This document shows positions 34,371-43,994 of a stretch of 64,000 nucleotides of DNA, in pieces. A model generated the notes under the pieces. It was not told the DNA's origin and searched no databases. It saw only the letters and a program-made list of their open reading frames with translations. Made by a program: the position numbers and the translations under genes. The stretch is from an uncultured Acidobacteriota bacterium (GTDB taxonomy: Bacteria; Acidobacteriota; Terriglobia; Terriglobales; Acidobacteriaceae): contig CAIQPK010000007.1 of NCBI GenBank assembly GCA_903873705.1, positions 1 to 64,000 on the forward strand, in the 5' to 3' direction. Within the stretch, counting starts at the first letter, position 1; each line of letters starts with the position of its first letter.

Positions 34371-35446
34371 GCCCGGGCCACCTGAATTTGAGCAAGCGGA
34401 GTATGTGATGGCAACACCACCCGAGGCAACAACTGCCGCCCTTCGCTTCGCGCTGTAAGTAGAGTCTCCGTTTCCACTACCACCATCGTCGGCGTCACTT
34501 GCTGCATGCACAGGTTGTTGCTGCACGGCGCGTAATTCCGGCCATCGTAACAAGGACGGCAGGCGAACCCTTCCCCTCCCCACAGTCCGACCACGTTGGC
34601 GCGTTGCGGTAGCCTTCCCCACGGGTCGGTCGGTCCGAAGATCGCAACGATGGCCGTACTCGTTAACCCAGCCAGATGCAGGGGTCCGGTGTCGTGGGTC
34701 AGTGTGACCGCAGCGCTATCGAGCAAAGCCAGCGTGTCTGCCAGCGCGAGCGTGCCGATTAAGTCCCCGACCGCCAGGCCGCTGAAAGCAGGCCGCACCC
34801 AAACATCGTCTGGCCCACCGGCAAGCACAACCTCGTGTCCCGCATCGAGCAGCGTGGCAGCAACCGCAGCATAGCTTTCGACCGGCCAGCGCCGCAGCGC
34901 ATCATCGCGAAGCATATTGCGAGCGCCGCCAGGAACCAGCACGATCCTGGCCTTTCCAGAAACCGGAGGAAGCGGAGAGGCAGGCAGAGATGGCGGCGGT
35001 AACGGCGCAAGTTGCGCCGGCGTCACATCATCGGGGCGGCCGCTGACTATGCGGGCGTACTCGTCGGTGTGATGGCGGCCGGGCAGTAGGGTCTTGGCGC
35101 GGTCCAGGCGAGACAGCATCACCTTACGCGTGGCGCGCACGGGCAGCGTCAGCAGCCGGTAGCGGCCATCGTAGTAAAGCGTAGCGCACACATCGTAATG
35201 CTTTCCTGCGAGCACACCCCACAGCGCCACCACAGCCTGTGAGCGACTGAAGATGCTGCCGTGCAACAGCGCACGGTCGTCCACCGGGATCACATTGATC
35301 CACGGATAGAGCCGGAGAACAGGCTCCGCCGCCCGCCCACACACCCAGTTCACGCAATATCCCGCGCGGTACATTTCATGTGCGGCCGGTAAGGCCATCA
35401 CGCAGTCGCCGATAGCGCCGAATTTGAGGATGAGGACGGAAGGCAT
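34367..35446 (-). CDS. Glycosyltransferase family 9 (heptosyltransferase-like)
   Basis: SVLILKFGAIGDCVMALPAAHEM...VLVPGGARNMLRDDALRRWPVESYAAVAATLLDAGHEVVLAGGPDD...DTGPLHLAG...FGPTDPWGRLP. Confidence 0.92.
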   Translation of the reverse strand: MPSVLILKFGAIGDCVMALPAAHEMYRAGYCVNWVCGRAAEPVLRLYPWINVIPVDDRALLHGSIFSRSQAVVALWGVLAGKHYDVCATLYYDGRYRLLTLPVRATRKVMLSRLDRAKTLLPGRHHTDEYARIVSGRPDDVTPAQLAPLPPPSLPASPLPPVSGKARIVLVPGGARNMLRDDALRRWPVESYAAVAATLLDAGHEVVLAGGPDDVWVRPAFSGLAVGDLIGTLALADTLALLDSAAVTLTHDTGPLHLAGLTSTAIVAIFGPTDPWGRLPQRANVVGLWGGEGFACRPCYDGRNYAPCSNNLCMQQVTPTMVVVETETLLTARSEGRQLLPRVVLPSHTPLAQIQVARA

Positions 35447-35493
35447 GAACGTATGGCGATGCCATTACAGTCTAGACGCACGCAATAACAGTC

Positions 35494-36390
35494 CTAAAGT
35501 TGCTGGCTGAACGGTACGCCTTTCTCCCGTCGATAGATACGTGTTCCCCGCCAGACGCCAGCCAGGTTTCCCCAGCGTCCGCGAAGCAAGCGGCTAAATG
35601 ATCGCAGACCGAGATACAGCGTCATGGAAACACCCGGGTACGGCGCATGGCGCTCCAGCAACCGCAATGTTGAGGTTGTGGCTAGTTGGTCGATCAATGG
35701 GCTGCGCTTAGGGCTGCTGGCACCTTCTCTGTGCCGTATGGCCGTCCCTTCGCACATCACCAGCGCGTAGCCCGCCTGCCGCACTCTCAGGCAGAAGTCG
35801 GAGTCATCGCAGTACATGAAGAACCCTTCATACAGCAGTCCAACGGCTTCGCAGACGCGCCGAGGGATCAGCATGCTCGCGCCAGTAAAGTAAGTGTCAG
35901 GCGCTGCAAAGGACGCCGGAGCCGTAAAGTGCGTCGTGTAGGCCGTGGTCAAATTTATCCTGCCGCCGCCCCACGCCTGCACCTGCCCCGCATCATGCAT
36001 GTAATACAACACTGCCCCGATCACGCCCGCCTCCGGATGATCGAGCGCCGTCCGCACCAGCAGGCGGGCTGTATCAGGCGGAGCGACGGTGTCGTTGTTC
36101 AGCAGCCAGATAAAATCTGCGCCGTTCTTATACGCAACCCGCGTACCCGCGTTGCAGCCCCCCGGAAAGCCAAGGTTTTGCCCGGTCTCAATCAGCGTCG
36201 CCCACGGATGGGCGGCGCGGATCTGTGCGACCGACTCGTTAGCCGATCCGTTATCCACCACAACCACGGTCAAATTCGGATAGTCCTGAACACGCAATGC
36301 GTCCAGGCAGGCTATCGTATCCTGCCATCCATTCCAATTCACGATGACGCAGTAAACCGAAGGAGTATCGCTATGGTCCGGCGATATCAA
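35494..36390 (-). CDS. Glycosyltransferase family 2
   Basis: VYCVIVNWNGWQDTIACLDALRVQDYPNLTVVVVDNGSANESV...NLGFPGGCNAGTRVAYKNGADFIWLLNNDTV. Confidence 0.93.
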   Translation of the reverse strand: MISPDHSDTPSVYCVIVNWNGWQDTIACLDALRVQDYPNLTVVVVDNGSANESVAQIRAAHPWATLIETGQNLGFPGGCNAGTRVAYKNGADFIWLLNNDTVAPPDTARLLVRTALDHPEAGVIGAVLYYMHDAGQVQAWGGGRINLTTAYTTHFTAPASFAAPDTYFTGASMLIPRRVCEAVGLLYEGFFMYCDDSDFCLRVRQAGYALVMCEGTAIRHREGASSPKRSPLIDQLATTSTLRLLERHAPYPGVSMTLYLGLRSFSRLLRGRWGNLAGVWRGTRIYRREKGVPFSQQL

Positions 36391-38294
36391 GGTTCGCTCC
36401 CCACCTCATCGCTCGCCCTAAGCCTCATCGTTATCTCTGTGCTGCGCGGGAGGAAAGAGGCAACCGACATCGTCCACGGAATGCTTCCGTCAGCAGCCGT
36501 ATCCCCTGCGCTGAAGCCGAAGCGGCCAAGCAGATCACGCATCATTCCATTCTTTGGCGTAGGGCGATAGATAGCCGTGATGCGCTGCACACCGGCCTTC
36601 TGAGCCGCCTCACCGAGCAGGTTGAATAGCTCGTCCTCAAGCCGCCGTCCCAGCACACGGCAACTCATCAACAGCAGCGTCAGCGCGCACTCGTCGCCAC
36701 ACACTCGCGCCGCCATTAGCGCCACCACGCCGTTGTCGCCAAAGCGATCGCATAACCGAATCTGCCAGGTGCGCATGCAGGCATCGGCCATCCACCCGCG
36801 GACCTCATCGTCAGAAACCCGCGGTGTCGTCAGGTTGAACTGGTTAGTCTTGTTGATCAGCTGCACGACGCGCTTGAGGCCACTCTCGTCAAAGGGCTGG
36901 GCACTGGCAAGCATTTTCAGGCTCGCAAGATAGCCGTGCACGTCCGTCGCGCTTCCGCCAAATGACTCCCGCAGCACATGGCGTGCGGCATTGGCCCGGT
37001 ATTGGTCCGCTCGCTCGAGATCTTCAGCAGTGCAACAGACCGCTTCAAAATAGCCGGCACGCGCAAGGCAACGGACGAACTCGGCCGGATCTTCCGGCAT
37101 CTCGGGTACTGCCACCTCCGGAAGCTCCTGGCGAATGAGCGCGCGCTCCGCGGGGTTATCGTCAACAAATACGAGAGAATCCAGCCCCAGGTTCAGCGTC
37201 CCAGCGATCATCCTCAGGTTCGCTGCTTTGTCCTGCCAGTTCGCGACAAAGCACGCGATGTCCTGTTCCCGCAGCACCATCGCTTCATGCTCACGAAAGG
37301 GCGCGCGCGCGTTCACGTCATCGTTTTTTGAGCACACAGCAATAGCGATGCCACGCTCCTTTAATTCCAGGCAATAGCGTTGAAAATCACAGAAGGCCTC
37401 ACCCACTGCACTCCCCTCGCCCAGCTGCAGACCACCCACTCCGTCGTCGCCCACCACGCCGCCCCATAACGTGTTGTCCAGATCGAGCACCAGGCACTTG
37501 GCCGAGCGACCGCGCAGTGCCGCCACAATCCGCCCTAGGTAATCGCCCCACACCGGCGCCGCCGACGGGTGAATTTCCTGCTTGGCCAGGTACCACAGCG
37601 CGGGGTCGTGGAGTGCATCCACGCCATAACTGTTCGCCAGAGCATCGGCGTCCAGCAACGCCACGCCCTGTTTGTCTGCCGCTGTAGGCAGCGCAACATT
37701 GATTTGCCGCAAACGGCTGGCCGGCGATCCTGCACCGCGATGCTCGTTCGACCCAAATACCCTTTCAAGTACCGGCAGCGCGGTTTGCTGGATGATGCTG
37801 GCCGAAAAATGTTCACGACACAGCCGCCAGCAGGTCGAAAGGTGATCGAGCGCGTCATCAGGGCCGTTACACGCCAGATTGGCGAGTTCCCGGGCGTCGA
37901 GCAGGAAGCAGCATACCTGGGGCTGAAAGCGCCGCAGGCCAGATGCTTCGTCCAACAACTCCTGCATGTACTGGCCATACGCCGTGACATAAATCTCCAG
38001 CCTCATCCCACGCCGCAACCCCGCCATCCGCAGCGACGGAATCAGGTGTTGCACCGTGCTCGAAGCTGCAAGGGCCACCCGGACTGAAAGCAGGTGTCCT
38101 GGAACGGCCAATCGTCCAGCCAGGTTCTCAACCAGCCGATCAAGCCGCCGCGTCTGCGCGAAGTTGAGGTTGGTTCGGGCCAGAACCTCTGCGTCGCGCC
38201 ATGCCTCATCGCCATTTCCCAATGCCTTTAATGCAGCCAGACGAGCGTCCGCGCCAGCGTCGGTCGCCAACCATGCCAGCACCGGTGCTGTCAC
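36387..38294 (-). CDS. FkbH-like HAD-IIIC family protein
   Basis: KCLVLDLDNTLWGGVVGDDGVGGLQLGEGSAVGEAFCDFQRYCLELKERGIAIAVCSKND...SLVFVDDNPAERALIRQELPEVAVPEMPEDP. Confidence 0.92.
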   Translation of the reverse strand: MTAPVLAWLATDAGADARLAALKALGNGDEAWRDAEVLARTNLNFAQTRRLDRLVENLAGRLAVPGHLLSVRVALAASSTVQHLIPSLRMAGLRRGMRLEIYVTAYGQYMQELLDEASGLRRFQPQVCCFLLDARELANLACNGPDDALDHLSTCWRLCREHFSASIIQQTALPVLERVFGSNEHRGAGSPASRLRQINVALPTAADKQGVALLDADALANSYGVDALHDPALWYLAKQEIHPSAAPVWGDYLGRIVAALRGRSAKCLVLDLDNTLWGGVVGDDGVGGLQLGEGSAVGEAFCDFQRYCLELKERGIAIAVCSKNDDVNARAPFREHEAMVLREQDIACFVANWQDKAANLRMIAGTLNLGLDSLVFVDDNPAERALIRQELPEVAVPEMPEDPAEFVRCLARAGYFEAVCCTAEDLERADQYRANAARHVLRESFGGSATDVHGYLASLKMLASAQPFDESGLKRVVQLINKTNQFNLTTPRVSDDEVRGWMADACMRTWQIRLCDRFGDNGVVALMAARVCGDECALTLLLMSCRVLGRRLEDELFNLLGEAAQKAGVQRITAIYRPTPKNGMMRDLLGRFGFSAGDTAADGSIPWTMSVASFLPRSTEITMRLRASDEVGSEP

Positions 38295-39643
38295 AGAGTC
38301 GCCTCAATCCTTCGCGAAAGAGGAACGACTGGAAGCTCCGAAGTGAGGGACGGTTGGTCGGGACAATACGCCAGGCCAAGCGCCAGCGCAGTAGCTATCC
38401 ACGGGTACGTCAAATTAAGCTGTCCACCGAAGATATGAACGATGGGTTGCCATAGCGCCACACTCAACGCATAAAAGGGAACACGCCGACGGCGAAGGTA
38501 TCCTGCAGGTAGGAAAAGACAGATCAACAGGAGAGCGATCAGCGGCAGACCAAGATCGGCCGCCGTCCCCAACAGCCCGAGCCCCGGCTCGTCGGCTAAC
38601 GGCACGAACTGCGATGCCCCGCGATACTCCGGGCTGTTACGCAGGATGCCGTAGTTGCCCCAGCCGATCCCCGTAAGAGGATGTGCCGCAATCATACGTG
38701 GCACTATAAAGCCGCCCGCAACCCTGCCATACACAAAGTTAGCATCGGTCCTGCGCATACGAGAGGCGCGCTCGTACGCCGCACTCTGCGTGCGGTACAG
38801 AACGATAAGCCTCGCCACACCAGTCGCTTGAAAAATGATGACGGCGATCACCCCGGCTCCGAGCAACATCGCCAGTTTCCGAGAAAGGCTACCCATCAGG
38901 AAAATTCCCATCACACTGAAGAACAGGATCGCACCGTACGCCGCTTTCGACTGGGACATCACCAGGGAAATGGTCAGCAGGCCGAACGCCCCGATCATCT
39001 TCGGTCCGCGCTCCCAATGCTTGCGATACAACGCGATACCCACCAGGATGAGGCTCACAACATACAGCCCATAAGGACCGCCTTCGTTGTAAAACCCCCG
39101 GAAACGGTGCGAATCCGAGTAGACGCCAAGCGACACGATGCCGGCAACGTCCAGCGGGTAAGAAAGCACTGAATAAAGCCCGCTGGCCACGCCCACCCAG
39201 AAGTAAACACGCATAGCGAACCGCAGCCAGTAGGCGTCCTGCCGAAACAGGTTGGCCAGGTAAAGCATCATGCTCACATTTCCCATCAACTCGATCGCTC
39301 GTGCCAGGCTCACAACCACCGGGCGCCTGAGTGGGGTGAGATCGTCACCCACATAAAAATCGAATCGCAGCGAGGCCACTGCCAGCGCCAGCGCGGCCAA
39401 GACAAACAGCGCATAAAGAGCACCGATCCGGAGATAGGGACGAAACCACGTCGCCTGGTATCCTCGCCGGACGAACGCAATAACCATGCTAAGCATCAAT
39501 CCAAGATTGATGACTTCCAGATACTGGACCTGCCCGATCTTGAGCAGGATCGTCGACGCCAGTGCGGCGAAGGCGAACACCAGAATGCGCTGGCCAAACG
39601 GATGCGAATCAGGCGAGAAAGTTGGAAGCGCTCGAGACGCCAC
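38291..39643 (-). CDS. O-antigen ligase / Wzy-type polymerase family membrane protein
   Basis: Polytopic protein with Wzy_C-like segments (SQSKAAYGAILFFSVMGIFL; HPLTGIGWGNYGIL), between Wzz and FkbH genes. Confidence 0.85.
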   Translation of the reverse strand: MASRALPTFSPDSHPFGQRILVFAFAALASTILLKIGQVQYLEVINLGLMLSMVIAFVRRGYQATWFRPYLRIGALYALFVLAALALAVASLRFDFYVGDDLTPLRRPVVVSLARAIELMGNVSMMLYLANLFRQDAYWLRFAMRVYFWVGVASGLYSVLSYPLDVAGIVSLGVYSDSHRFRGFYNEGGPYGLYVVSLILVGIALYRKHWERGPKMIGAFGLLTISLVMSQSKAAYGAILFFSVMGIFLMGSLSRKLAMLLGAGVIAVIIFQATGVARLIVLYRTQSAAYERASRMRRTDANFVYGRVAGGFIVPRMIAAHPLTGIGWGNYGILRNSPEYRGASQFVPLADEPGLGLLGTAADLGLPLIALLLICLFLPAGYLRRRRVPFYALSVALWQPIVHIFGGQLNLTYPWIATALALGLAYCPDQPSLTSELPVVPLSRRIEATL

Positions 39644-39646
39644 AGG

Positions 39647-40873
39647 TCACCTCGGCTCGGCCGGCAGTGGCTTCCGGACAGCTGCGACAAATTTCCGCAC
39701 CAGGCCCGCAGTCAGGATGTAAAGCACGCCGAAGAGAAATCCCAGCACCACGCCTACAATCACGATGATCTTGCGTGGCGGTCCAGCCTTGCGATTGGGA
39801 ACAAGCGCCCGATCGATGATCTGCAGCTGCGGCCCGGGATCGAGCGACGACAAACGCGCCTTCTCGTACTGCTGAACCAGCGCGTCGTACACCGCTTGCC
39901 GAAGCTGTACCTCGTGCTGCTTCTGCTGCGACTCCAGCGTGAACTCCGGCAAGCGCCCCTGTGGCGTCAAACCCGTCCGCGATCCCCGAGGCGCATCGCT
40001 GGCCTGCTGCCGGGCCAGTTGGCTGCGCAGTTGCGCAATCTGCGAGCGCAGTTGAACAACGGTCGGATTCTCTTCGGTCTCAGCCACCCGTAAACCCGCC
40101 AGCCGAGTTTCAGCCTGGTTGATTTCAAACTGCAATTGCGCCGTCGCACTAATGCCGGCCTGCGCCTCGCCCGCGGGCAGAACGATACCCGTGCGCTCCT
40201 GGGTGTTCCTCAGCTCAACTTCCGCATCGGACAGGGCTTTCTTCTGTTCCCGCAATTGCTCGTCGAAAAAGGACCGGCGATGGGACGATGCCGAAGCTAC
40301 CATCTGTCCGTTCAGGTCATACAAACCTTCAAGATAGGCATTGGCAATGTCGGACGCCAACTTACCCGTCTTAGCATCGACCTGCACAATGATGAGCGAA
40401 TTCTTATTGACACTGAAACGCGACGCACTGCTCAGTACCACCCTTGCCGCGTCCTCGTCCTTGACCTGAAACTGCGAGACGAGCCCCAGCTTATCAATCA
40501 CTTCGTCGGCCACCGTTCGGCTTCCCAACATGCCGAGATAGGTGTCGCTCAGATCGTCACCCGCCAGGGAAATCATGGTTGGGGTCACTGAAGTGGACGG
40601 ATCGTTCTTGGGCGGCAGAAATACTGCCTGCGCTGAATAGTAGGGCTTCCAAACAAGAACCAGCAGTAAGCTCAGCAGCAGCCCGACGGCACTGGAAATC
40701 AGAAGCGTACGTCTGCCATCCAGAACCCGCCGAACCACCGGTGCAAGATTCCAGCTAACCTCGGCATCGTCAACCTCGCGAGCAGCGTCCAGCATCGGTG
40801 CATGAACTCCGTGTGGTACTGCCGCCTTTGTAGACTGCTCTTGAATCGGTTCGTCTGGCATCGGCAACCTCAT
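39647..40873 (-). CDS. Wzz/GNVR-type polysaccharide chain-length determinant
   Basis: TM near N-terminus, Wzz motif, long coiled coil, C-terminal TM preceded by IDRALVPNRKAGPPRK. Confidence 0.9.
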   Translation of the reverse strand: MRLPMPDEPIQEQSTKAAVPHGVHAPMLDAAREVDDAEVSWNLAPVVRRVLDGRRTLLISSAVGLLLSLLLVLVWKPYYSAQAVFLPPKNDPSTSVTPTMISLAGDDLSDTYLGMLGSRTVADEVIDKLGLVSQFQVKDEDAARVVLSSASRFSVNKNSLIIVQVDAKTGKLASDIANAYLEGLYDLNGQMVASASSHRRSFFDEQLREQKKALSDAEVELRNTQERTGIVLPAGEAQAGISATAQLQFEINQAETRLAGLRVAETEENPTVVQLRSQIAQLRSQLARQQASDAPRGSRTGLTPQGRLPEFTLESQQKQHEVQLRQAVYDALVQQYEKARLSSLDPGPQLQIIDRALVPNRKAGPPRKIIVIVGVVLGFLFGVLYILTAGLVRKFVAAVRKPLPAEPR

Positions 40874-43368
40874 CGGGACAGAACGGCGATGGTAGCGGCA
40901 CCAATACCGAACTGACCTACAATAGTCGCAATGTCCACCAGCCGTTGCAGTACCGCTCGCTTGTCCAGGATGGGCGGAACAACGATCGTATCGCCCGGAT
41001 AGATAAGCGCCCGATCCACATTCGCATACTGACGGCTCACCACAGATCCATCCGCGCGCAACACAAAGGCACGCTTCCGGTCAGCCTGGCGATCCGGCCC
41101 GCCCGCCTGGCGCAGGTAGTCGATTACCCGCCGCCCGGGCGTGAATACGAACGCGTTCGCGCTGTAAACCTGTCCTTCCACATTCACATTTGAAGGAATC
41201 CGCGGCACGATAAAACGATCCCCATCTTCCAGCGCCAGGTCGGGAACCGCGTCAATACTTCCGCTGTCGGGCTTCAGGTCGAGAACGATCCGCCCGATCG
41301 GACTGATAGCCCTCAGCCGCGACACCGCACTCCGGGCATCGGCCGCAGATGCTGCCGCTGCAGCCTGGTCGGCCGGCGTAATAGCGCGGGCCTGGTTGGC
41401 GGAAGTAATCGCGGAAGCCTGCGCTTCGAGTTGGTCCGCATACTCACGCAGCCGCTGCGCTTCCACTCTCCGCGTCGATTCCCGCGTGAACTCGGACCCG
41501 TATAGGTAGGCGTCGGTCGTGAAGCCGCCCGCCCGCTTCAGCAGCCCGCGCAGCGTCTCTCCAGGGAGTACGCTGTACACACCGGCAGCAATAAACTCGC
41601 CCTCAAGTCGTACGAACCGTGTCTGTTGCTGCGCTGGCACGCGAAGGTCGGCCTTCGAAAAGATGGTCACCACATCGCCTGGCAAAAGCTCCAGGTTCTG
41701 CGCAGGATCGGCGTCCAGGATCACCTTGCCCAGGTTGAACGGGAGCAGCGACGTCGACAGGTCTTTCGTGCTCTGACGCTCAATTACCGCGTAACTCCAG
41801 TCAATGTCAGGGGCGCTCAGAATCACATCTGTCTGTGCGCTGAAGATACTGTTTTCCGCGGTAAGGGCGTTCCCAACCGAAGATCCGCCGGCGTCAGGGG
41901 TAGAGGTCGCGGCTTGGCTGTCATTACGGACACCGCGTGGCGTCGTCGCCGCTCCATGGGCATTCAAGGCGCCTTCAGCGTCGGTCGGATTGACCGCTCC
42001 ACTTGGGGTGTAATCCACGGCCAGTTGGCCCAGCAGGTTGCGCTTGCGCCAGTAATTACGCGTAATCAGCGCTTCCTTGTTGGGGATCAGGTCGCTCACG
42101 CGCATCCCCGGACGCCACACGTAGCGCCCTGGATTGGCCACGTTACCGCGCAGGGTCACGGCATCACGAAAGCGATCCACAATCGACGCCACCGAGATGA
42201 TGTCGCCGTTGCGAAGCGTCTGCGTCGCATTGTCCGCCACCGTAACATCCTCGACGCTCCGCATGCTGTGCTGGTAAATACGCTCCAGCCGCACGGACGC
42301 GCCAGCCGCAACATTGGTCTCGCCGCCGGCCAGCGCCAGTACCTGCGCTACCGTCGTTTCCGAGGCCACTTCGTAGATCGCCGGGTTACTAACGCTTCCC
42401 AGTACGGCCACCTGAGGTCCCACCACCGGGATAAAGATCACATCCCCGGTCGCCAGGCTTACGTCGTGAGTTTTGTCGCCATGCAGCAGAAGGTCGTAAA
42501 GGTCAAAGTGCGTCAGCACCTGACTCCCGCGCCTGACCTGTATATCGCGCATCGACCCCTGCGGAAGCGGTCCACCTGAAACAAACAGCGCGTTCAACAG
42601 CGTGCTCAGCGAACTGATCGTGTAGCTTCCCGGCTGCCGCGCCTGCCCCGTCACGAAGACTTGGATAGTACGCAACGAGCCCAGGTTCACACTCAGGTCG
42701 AAATTGCGGTAATACTTGCCGACCTGGTCCCGGAGAAACGTTCCTAGCTGCCCGAACGCAAGCCCCGCAACGTGCACTGTTCCCACCTGAGGAAGCGAAA
42801 TGGCCCCGGTTCGGTCGACCGTAACGTTATATTGCTCGTTCACCTGCCCGGAAAGCTGGAGCCGCAGCTCATCGCCCGGCCCGATGATGTATCCCGGCCC
42901 CACGTTCACATCAGTGACCGGTGCGAAGGTCGACGGCGGAGTTTGAAAGAGTGTCGCACCGTAGATAGGAAGCTGCCGCCCGGTTGTGGCGGCAACCATC
43001 TGCTGAAACTCCGTGAGATCGTCAGGGCGCACCGCCGCTCCGGCGCGGGTGCGGACGGCATCTCCCCCATCCGTCTGCCTGCGCGCATTCTCAGCGACGC
43101 CATTCCCTGCGGTAGTGCTGTTTGCAGATCCGTTGGCGGCATTGGCAGACGAGGGCGTCGTCGAAGGCGCTGCGATGGCTGCGGGCGCTACTGCTCCGCC
43201 CGCGGGCGCCTGCGCAAGCGCGTGCGGAAGAAGGCTTAAAACTACTCCTGCAGCGATCACAACCCAGGGTCGAGTTTGAACGCAAGCGCTTGAAAGTAAG
43301 CTTGTTTTAACTGGTTTCACAAACCAAGACTCCGCATGGACGGCCGTCAAGCGCAACCTCGCCGGCAA
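40870..43368 (-). CDS. Wza-type polysaccharide export protein with multiple SLBB domains
   Basis: VGPGYIIGPGDELRLQLSGQVNEQYNVTVDRTGAISLPQVGTVHVAGLAFGQL; several SLBB units (VFVTGQARQPGSYTISSLSTLLNAL; VTLRGNVANPGRYVWRPGMRVSDLI). Confidence 0.93.
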   Translation of the reverse strand: MPARLRLTAVHAESWFVKPVKTSLLSSACVQTRPWVVIAAGVVLSLLPHALAQAPAGGAVAPAAIAAPSTTPSSANAANGSANSTTAGNGVAENARRQTDGGDAVRTRAGAAVRPDDLTEFQQMVAATTGRQLPIYGATLFQTPPSTFAPVTDVNVGPGYIIGPGDELRLQLSGQVNEQYNVTVDRTGAISLPQVGTVHVAGLAFGQLGTFLRDQVGKYYRNFDLSVNLGSLRTIQVFVTGQARQPGSYTISSLSTLLNALFVSGGPLPQGSMRDIQVRRGSQVLTHFDLYDLLLHGDKTHDVSLATGDVIFIPVVGPQVAVLGSVSNPAIYEVASETTVAQVLALAGGETNVAAGASVRLERIYQHSMRSVEDVTVADNATQTLRNGDIISVASIVDRFRDAVTLRGNVANPGRYVWRPGMRVSDLIPNKEALITRNYWRKRNLLGQLAVDYTPSGAVNPTDAEGALNAHGAATTPRGVRNDSQAATSTPDAGGSSVGNALTAENSIFSAQTDVILSAPDIDWSYAVIERQSTKDLSTSLLPFNLGKVILDADPAQNLELLPGDVVTIFSKADLRVPAQQQTRFVRLEGEFIAAGVYSVLPGETLRGLLKRAGGFTTDAYLYGSEFTRESTRRVEAQRLREYADQLEAQASAITSANQARAITPADQAAAAASAADARSAVSRLRAISPIGRIVLDLKPDSGSIDAVPDLALEDGDRFIVPRIPSNVNVEGQVYSANAFVFTPGRRVIDYLRQAGGPDRQADRKRAFVLRADGSVVSRQYANVDRALIYPGDTIVVPPILDKRAVLQRLVDIATIVGQFGIGAATIAVLSR

Positions 43369-43446
43369 ACTTTTGCAGGCTCAGTGTACCGCAGTCAGGA
43401 ACGCCCAACCTGCCGCCAGAGGCGATTCAAACGTCCGTTTAGGCGC

Positions 43447-43479
43447 AAAAAGGACCGGCCATTCTCTTGGCCGGCCCTT
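43447..43479 (-). terminator. Rho-independent terminator of the small sorting-signal protein gene
   Basis: Minus strand: GGGCCGGCCA-agagaa-TGGCCGGTCC followed by TTTTT. Confidence 0.75.
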
Positions 43480-43503
43480 CGCCGATTTCAAAACCCTTAA
43501 TGA

Positions 43504-43668
43504 CTACCGCGAACGCAGACGCGCATAAAGCGCCGCACCAGCTGCTCCCACCACGCCTAGAACGGCAGTGGGGCATTCCGGCGAATTAATGCAACCGCCT
43601 TGAGCATGTGCCAGAACGGGAAGAAGGAATATCGAACCAAAGAATGCAAAGCGCAAAAACGTCTTCAT
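43504..43668 (-). CDS. 54-aa protein with signal peptide and PExPT-like C-terminal sorting signal
   Basis: MKTFLRFAFFGSIFLLPVLAHAQGGCINSPECPTAVLGVVGAAGAALYARLRSR: signal peptide, SPECPT motif, short TM, basic tail. Confidence 0.75.
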   Translation of the reverse strand: MKTFLRFAFFGSIFLLPVLAHAQGGCINSPECPTAVLGVVGAAGAALYARLRSR

Positions 43669-43994
43669 AGCGTTGTGGCCTTTTAGATAGATTGTGTGCC
43701 GTGCCGGGTGCTGGCTGAAGTATACAGGGACAACTACCAAAAGAAAGTGAAAGTTGCACCTCACTCATCTCGGTTCCCTGTGTGGTCGATATGACGCATA
43801 CAGCGTTATAAGGGTTGGCTGTAAACCTGAGCCGTTCACCGGCGTTTCAGAACTCTTTCAAAATCATCGGCTTACCCAGCCAATTCTTTAAGGCATTTCA
43901 GTTTAGAACACGCCCCGCTTCCCCGCCATCGCCCAAACCGGTTCAGACAGCCTCAATCCACCTGCTGACGTCTATCATGGACAGAGGAAACGCA

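Noticed and set aside
43815-43994. N-terminal extension of the redoxin ORF
   Set aside because: The extension is non-conserved-looking; internal ATG at 43995 gives the expected redoxin N-terminus.
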